Shown here: positions 61,155-64,000 of the stretch, piece by piece
Position numbering within the stretch: position 1 is the first letter of the stretch
How the letters are laid out: each line of letters opens with the position of its first letter
Source: Flavobacterium sp. 102
GTDB lineage: Bacteria; Bacteroidota; Bacteroidia; Flavobacteriales; Flavobacteriaceae
Assembly (NCBI RefSeq): GCF_003634615.1
Contig: NZ_RBKX01000001.1
Location: 806,001 to 870,000, forward strand
Length of the DNA: 64,000 nucleotides
Direction of reading: 5' to 3'
The notes under the pieces: generated by a model
Told to the model about the DNA's origin: nothing
What the model saw: only the letters and a program-made list of their open reading frames with translations
Database searches by the model: none
Made by a program: the position numbers and the translations under genes

Positions 61155-61646
61155 TTATTCTGTAGATTCTATTCTAAAACCAACATCGGAGATGCCGGGA
61201 AGCGAAGGAACGCCTTCTATTTTGCCGGTTTGTCTTACTGCGTGTTTGATATGAATTTTATAAATTCCTTTTTGTGCAAAACTCACTTTGTCCTTGTAAA
61301 ATAACTTGTTTTCCTTAATATCCGTGAACCCATCACCAAGAAGCGTGCCATCAGGATTGGTCATTTGGTATTCCAAAGTGTCCACTTTTATTTGCCTGTT
61401 GGGTTGTTCTAAAGAAACAATCAGAAACAAATTATTGAACGGATAATCATCGTTATCTCTAACGTTAACGTATAAATTGTACAATTTTTTTGCATCCAAT
61501 TGTGGCAAATCAAAAGTAACAACACTGTCTTTGTGCCATTCCTTTCCGACGGATTTGTATTCGTCAAAGACTCTTTTTTCGTCGCAAGAAAATAAAAGTA
61601 CCGCTACCAAAAGCAGGATAAAACTATTTCTTAATCTTAGGCTCAT
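61155..61646 (-). CDS. gldH: gliding motility lipoprotein GldH
   Basis: A 163-residue lipoprotein needed for gliding in F. johnsoniae. The signal ends in LLFSCDEK (Cys at about residue 21). Conserved parts are HKDSVVTFDLPQLD, NVRDNDDYPFNNLFLIVSL and the C-terminal GIYKIHIKHAVRQ. I use ATG 61646, which gives a normal lipoprotein signal; the longer frame from 61739 lies within ricT. The start overlaps the ricT coding end by 23 bases. Confidence 0.92.
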   Translation of the reverse strand: MSLRLRNSFILLLVAVLLFSCDEKRVFDEYKSVGKEWHKDSVVTFDLPQLDAKKLYNLYVNVRDNDDYPFNNLFLIVSLEQPNRQIKVDTLEYQMTNPDGTLLGDGFTDIKENKLFYKDKVSFAQKGIYKIHIKHAVRQTGKIEGVPSLPGISDVGFRIESTE

Positions 61647-62820
61647 TTTTATTGTCGGATGAAGGTTTTTTATCGGCACCAAAAGGTTTGCGTTTTTTAT
61701 TTTTGTTATTGTTTCTTTTCTTATTTCGAGGTTGGTCAAAACGAGTCAAACTCTCTTGTCCCATGGCATTGTTGAAATCTTTTTCAGGTTCGGCTACAAT
61801 TTCGATCGCAAAGTCTTCAAGCGAACTCACTTTTTTGCCTTGTTTGTTTTGGGACACAATTTCTTTGACTTGCTCGATGTTCAGTACATGCCAATTGGCA
61901 AAATTGTCAAAATAGGCAAACCACATTAGGCCTTTGAAAATGTCTTGTTTTTGACAAACGGCATCGCCTTTTTCGGTTTTTAATTTGGTTTCAAAATCCG
62001 GAAAATCTTTTAGCGCATCCATGTAAGTGTCTAATTCATAGTTCAGACAACATTTCAATTTACCACATTGACCGGCTAATTTTTGCGGATTTAAAGATAA
62101 TTGTTGGTAACGTGCCGCCGAAGTATTGACGCTTCTGAAATCAGTCAACCAAGTCGAACAACACAATTCTCTTCCGCAGGAACCTATGCCGCCTAAACGA
62201 GAAGCTTCCTGACGGAAACCGACTTGTTTCATTTCAATTCTCGTACTGAATTCACGCGCGTAATCTTTGATTAACAAACGGAAATCAACACGATCGTTCG
62301 CTGTATAATAGAAAGTCACTTTAGAACCATCGCCTTGGAATTCGATATCAGAAATTTTCATTTCCAATTTGTGAGCAATCGCCAATTCACGGGCTTTTAC
62401 CTTCATCGGTTCTTCTTTGTCACGAGAATCGCTCCAAATATCGATGTCCTTTTGAGAGGCTTTTCGGTAAACTTTTGCGATTTCAGGACTGGTGTGATTT
62501 ACGCCTTTTTTCTTCATTTGAATTTTAACCAATTCGCCTGTAAGGGTTACAATTCCGACATCGTGACCAGGAGAAGCTTCAGTAGCTACTACGTCACCGA
62601 TGCTTAAAGTTAGTTTTTCGGTATTGCGGTAAAATTCTTTTCTTCCGTTTTTAAAACGCACTTCAATACAATCGAAAGGTGCTTCTCCATTGGGCAAACT
62701 CATGTTGGAGAGCCAATCGAAAACGGTTAATTTGTTGCAGCTATCGGTGCCGCAAGTCCCATTATTTTTGCATCCTTTTGGCGCACCGCCATCGGAAGTT
62801 GAACAACTTGTACAAGCCAT
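61624..62820 (-). CDS. ricT: PSP1 domain protein RicT/YaaT-like
   Basis: A 398-residue Fe-S-associated PSP1 protein. Conserved Cys are in the N-terminus (ACTSCSTSD, CKNNGTCG) and in GSCGRELCCSTWL and CGKLKCCLNYELD. In Bacillus, RicT works in a complex affecting mRNA processing; the Bacteroidota partners are unknown. The C-terminus is a basic low-complexity tail (NKKRNNNKNKKRKPFG), suggestive of RNA binding. ATG 62820 is chosen because the Cys motif begins there; the longer frame from 62874 adds residues not expected. Confidence 0.9.
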   Translation of the reverse strand: MACTSCSTSDGGAPKGCKNNGTCGTDSCNKLTVFDWLSNMSLPNGEAPFDCIEVRFKNGRKEFYRNTEKLTLSIGDVVATEASPGHDVGIVTLTGELVKIQMKKKGVNHTSPEIAKVYRKASQKDIDIWSDSRDKEEPMKVKARELAIAHKLEMKISDIEFQGDGSKVTFYYTANDRVDFRLLIKDYAREFSTRIEMKQVGFRQEASRLGGIGSCGRELCCSTWLTDFRSVNTSAARYQQLSLNPQKLAGQCGKLKCCLNYELDTYMDALKDFPDFETKLKTEKGDAVCQKQDIFKGLMWFAYFDNFANWHVLNIEQVKEIVSQNKQGKKVSSLEDFAIEIVAEPEKDFNNAMGQESLTRFDQPRNKKRNNNKNKKRKPFGADKKPSSDNKNEPKIKK

Positions 62821-62929
62821 AATTTGGATATAGGTAGGTTGGTTGCGCCGAATATAATCAGCACTACTTATCATAAACGTTAAAAGTGTAAAGATATTGT
62901 TTTTTCGGTTAAAATTAGCCGCAAAATTT

Positions 62930-63160
62930 TTAAGTTTCCTTCAGGGTGATAATGTGGACAGGACACGCTTTTTCTGCCAATTCGCAATTTTCAACAATAG
63001 TATGGTCGGCTGATTTCAGGGTGTAAAATCCTTTGGCATTCACCGATTTTAAAAGCACCGATTTACCATCTTTTTTTGACATCTGAAATTGTCCCGGTGC
63101 CATTTCTACACAGTAATTGCAACCAATACATTTGTCTCTTTGTAGCGTAATAATAACCAT
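62930..63160 (-). CDS. 4Fe-4S ferredoxin
   Basis: A 76-residue small ferredoxin. Cluster cysteines are in DKCIGCNYCVEMAP (CxxCxxC) with the distal Cys-Pro in EKACPVHI. The usual first-cluster spacing is followed by a second Cys set that is incomplete (ENCELAE), so it most likely holds one cluster. Its ATG immediately abuts the stop of the U32 gene with no gap, so it may supply electrons to that enzyme. Confidence 0.87.
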   Translation of the reverse strand: MVIITLQRDKCIGCNYCVEMAPGQFQMSKKDGKSVLLKSVNAKGFYTLKSADHTIVENCELAEKACPVHIITLKET

Positions 63161-64000
63161 TTAATTTTCTACAATTTTATATATTTTGTCGGACAAACGG
63201 ATACGAAAAGGCACTTTTAAAGTACAACTATCTCCTTTTGAGGCTTTCTGCAACGGCAAATCGTTGACCATCATATCTTCAATAAACATTTCTTGAGCTC
63301 CGGTGCTTGGTCCTGTGATTAAGATTTTGTCGCCTTTTTTGATATCATAGGCTTCGATTTTGAATTCGGCTATATTGGTCTTTGGGAAATAATGCATGCC
63401 TTTACCAATGTAAACTTTTTTCTGAGTAGCGCTCGAACCGGGATTATCGCTCCATTCTCCCAGTTTTTGTCCCAAATAATATCCGCTCCAAAATCCACGG
63501 TTGTAAACGGTAGAAAGGGTTTCCATCCAAATATTAATTTTTTCTTTAGAAAAGGTATTTTGGCAATAGGAATCGATGGCTTCGCGATAAGTTTTTACTA
63601 CGGTTGCCACATAATCGGCAGCGCGTCCTCGACCTTCAATTTTCAAAACTTTGACACCGGAATCAATGACTTGGTCTAGGAAATCAATCGTACATAAATC
63701 TTTAGGTGACATCATGTATTCATTATCGATTTCAATTTCGAATCCGCTTTCTTGGTCGATTACAGTATATTTTTTACGGCAATTTTGTTTGCAAGCACCG
63801 CGATTGGCAGAAGAATTATGAGAATGCAAACTCAAATAACATTTGCCCGAAACCGCCATACAAAGTGCACCATGACCAAAAATTTCAATTTCAACCAAAT
63901 TGCCGTTTGGTCCTTTGATTCTTTCTTTTTCGATATCATTAGTGATTTTTTTTACTTGTCGTAAACTTAACTCACGAGACAAGACTATTGTATCGGCAAA
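63161..64000 (-). CDS. peptidase U32 family protein, N-terminus outside window
   Basis: The visible 279 codons are the C-terminal part of a U32 protein; the frame is open to the window end (ADTIVLSRELSLRQVKKI), so the start lies beyond. A Cys block (GKCYLS, then RGACKQNCRKKY) is typical of the family, whose members such as TrhP/RlhA hydroxylate RNA and carry an Fe-S site. The C-terminal beta-barrel (KVYIGKGMHYFPKTNIAEF) is also present. Name uncertain: the product may be a tRNA or rRNA hydroxylation protein rather than a peptidase. Confidence 0.9.
   Translation of the reverse strand, partial: FADTIVLSRELSLRQVKKITNDIEKERIKGPNGNLVEIEIFGHGALCMAVSGKCYLSLHSHNSSANRGACKQNCRKKYTVIDQESGFEIEIDNEYMMSPKDLCTIDFLDQVIDSGVKVLKIEGRGRAADYVATVVKTYREAIDSYCQNTFSKEKINIWMETLSTVYNRGFWSGYYLGQKLGEWSDNPGSSATQKKVYIGKGMHYFPKTNIAEFKIEAYDIKKGDKILITGPSTGAQEMFIEDMMVNDLPLQKASKGDSCTLKVPFRIRLSDKIYKIVEN

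Overview
The window is AT-rich, densely coded DNA from a Bacteroidota chromosome, almost certainly a Flavobacterium or a close relative. The evidence is: type IX secretion and gliding genes (SprE/PorW-like lipoprotein, GldH, a secreted subtilase with a C-terminal type IX sorting domain); families typical of Flavobacteriaceae (DUF6341-, DUF6427-, DUF6168-, DUF4292- and DUF5687-like); many TAnnTTTG -7 promoter elements; few Shine-Dalgarno-like leaders; and several TTG starts. I see no rRNA, tRNA, CRISPR array or prophage. One complete insertion sequence is present.

Layout. 0-8.4 kb: end of purD, two small membrane-protein genes, upp, a DUF4254-GT9 glycosyltransferase pair, a ferredoxin-type oxidoreductase, and a PadR / membrane protein / DUF5687 permease / ABC ATPase operon. 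8.5-17.6 kb: sprE/porW, a bactofilin, then the ATP synthase operon atpZ-DUF6168-atpBEFHAG, closed by a terminator; atpD and atpC are not here. 17.7-24.2 kb: envelope cluster (flippase, dut, sugar nucleotidyltransferase, TPR protein, DUF4292 lipoprotein, EnvC-like protein). 24.2-30.7 kb: thioesterase, an HU-SPOR trans-membrane protein, dprA, trpS, a GxxExxY nuclease-like gene bounded by repeats, and an acyltransferase. 30.7-37.1 kb: lipoprotein / ECF sigma / trans-envelope barrel operon, recA, plsC, acyl-ACP desaturase and an HD hydrolase. 37.1-48.6 kb: enoyl-CoA hydratase, an orphan histidine kinase, and a large haem region (hemJ, hemH, an AraC regulator, divergent hemACDE-lipoprotein-hemF-hemB). 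48.7-54.9 kb: cytochrome c, ogt, an exonuclease, an IS3-family element and the T9SS subtilase. 55-64 kb: a Gate-domain transporter-like protein, two small genes, 3-oxoacid CoA-transferase, PBP1A, gldH, ricT, ferredoxin and a U32 peptidase that runs off the window.

How the genes work together. The haem region encodes most of the C5 pathway (HemA, B, C, D, E, F, J, H), lacking HemL here, and its O2-dependent HemF suits an aerobe. Two ACAGCG repeats 21 bp apart in the AraC-hemA divergent region look like an operator. SprE, GldH and the sorting-domain subtilase connect to the type IX secretion/gliding apparatus. PlsC, the desaturase, thioesterase, flippase, EnvC-like protein and PBP1A are envelope-building functions.

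The most interesting non-standard signals are: (1) a single polypeptide with a cytoplasmic head, one membrane helix, a long disordered linker and an outer-membrane barrel ending in Phe, overlapping an ECF sigma gene; (2) a 16-bp palindrome TCCCGAAGCTTCGGGA repeated between genes and also inserted in frame inside hemF; (3) an IS3 element in the loop of a bidirectional terminator with a TTTG target duplication; (4) a GxxExxY nuclease-like gene bounded by inverted copies of a dispersed CTTTGCGAACTTTGCGG repeat; (5) a 15-bp hairpin exactly between atpE and atpF.
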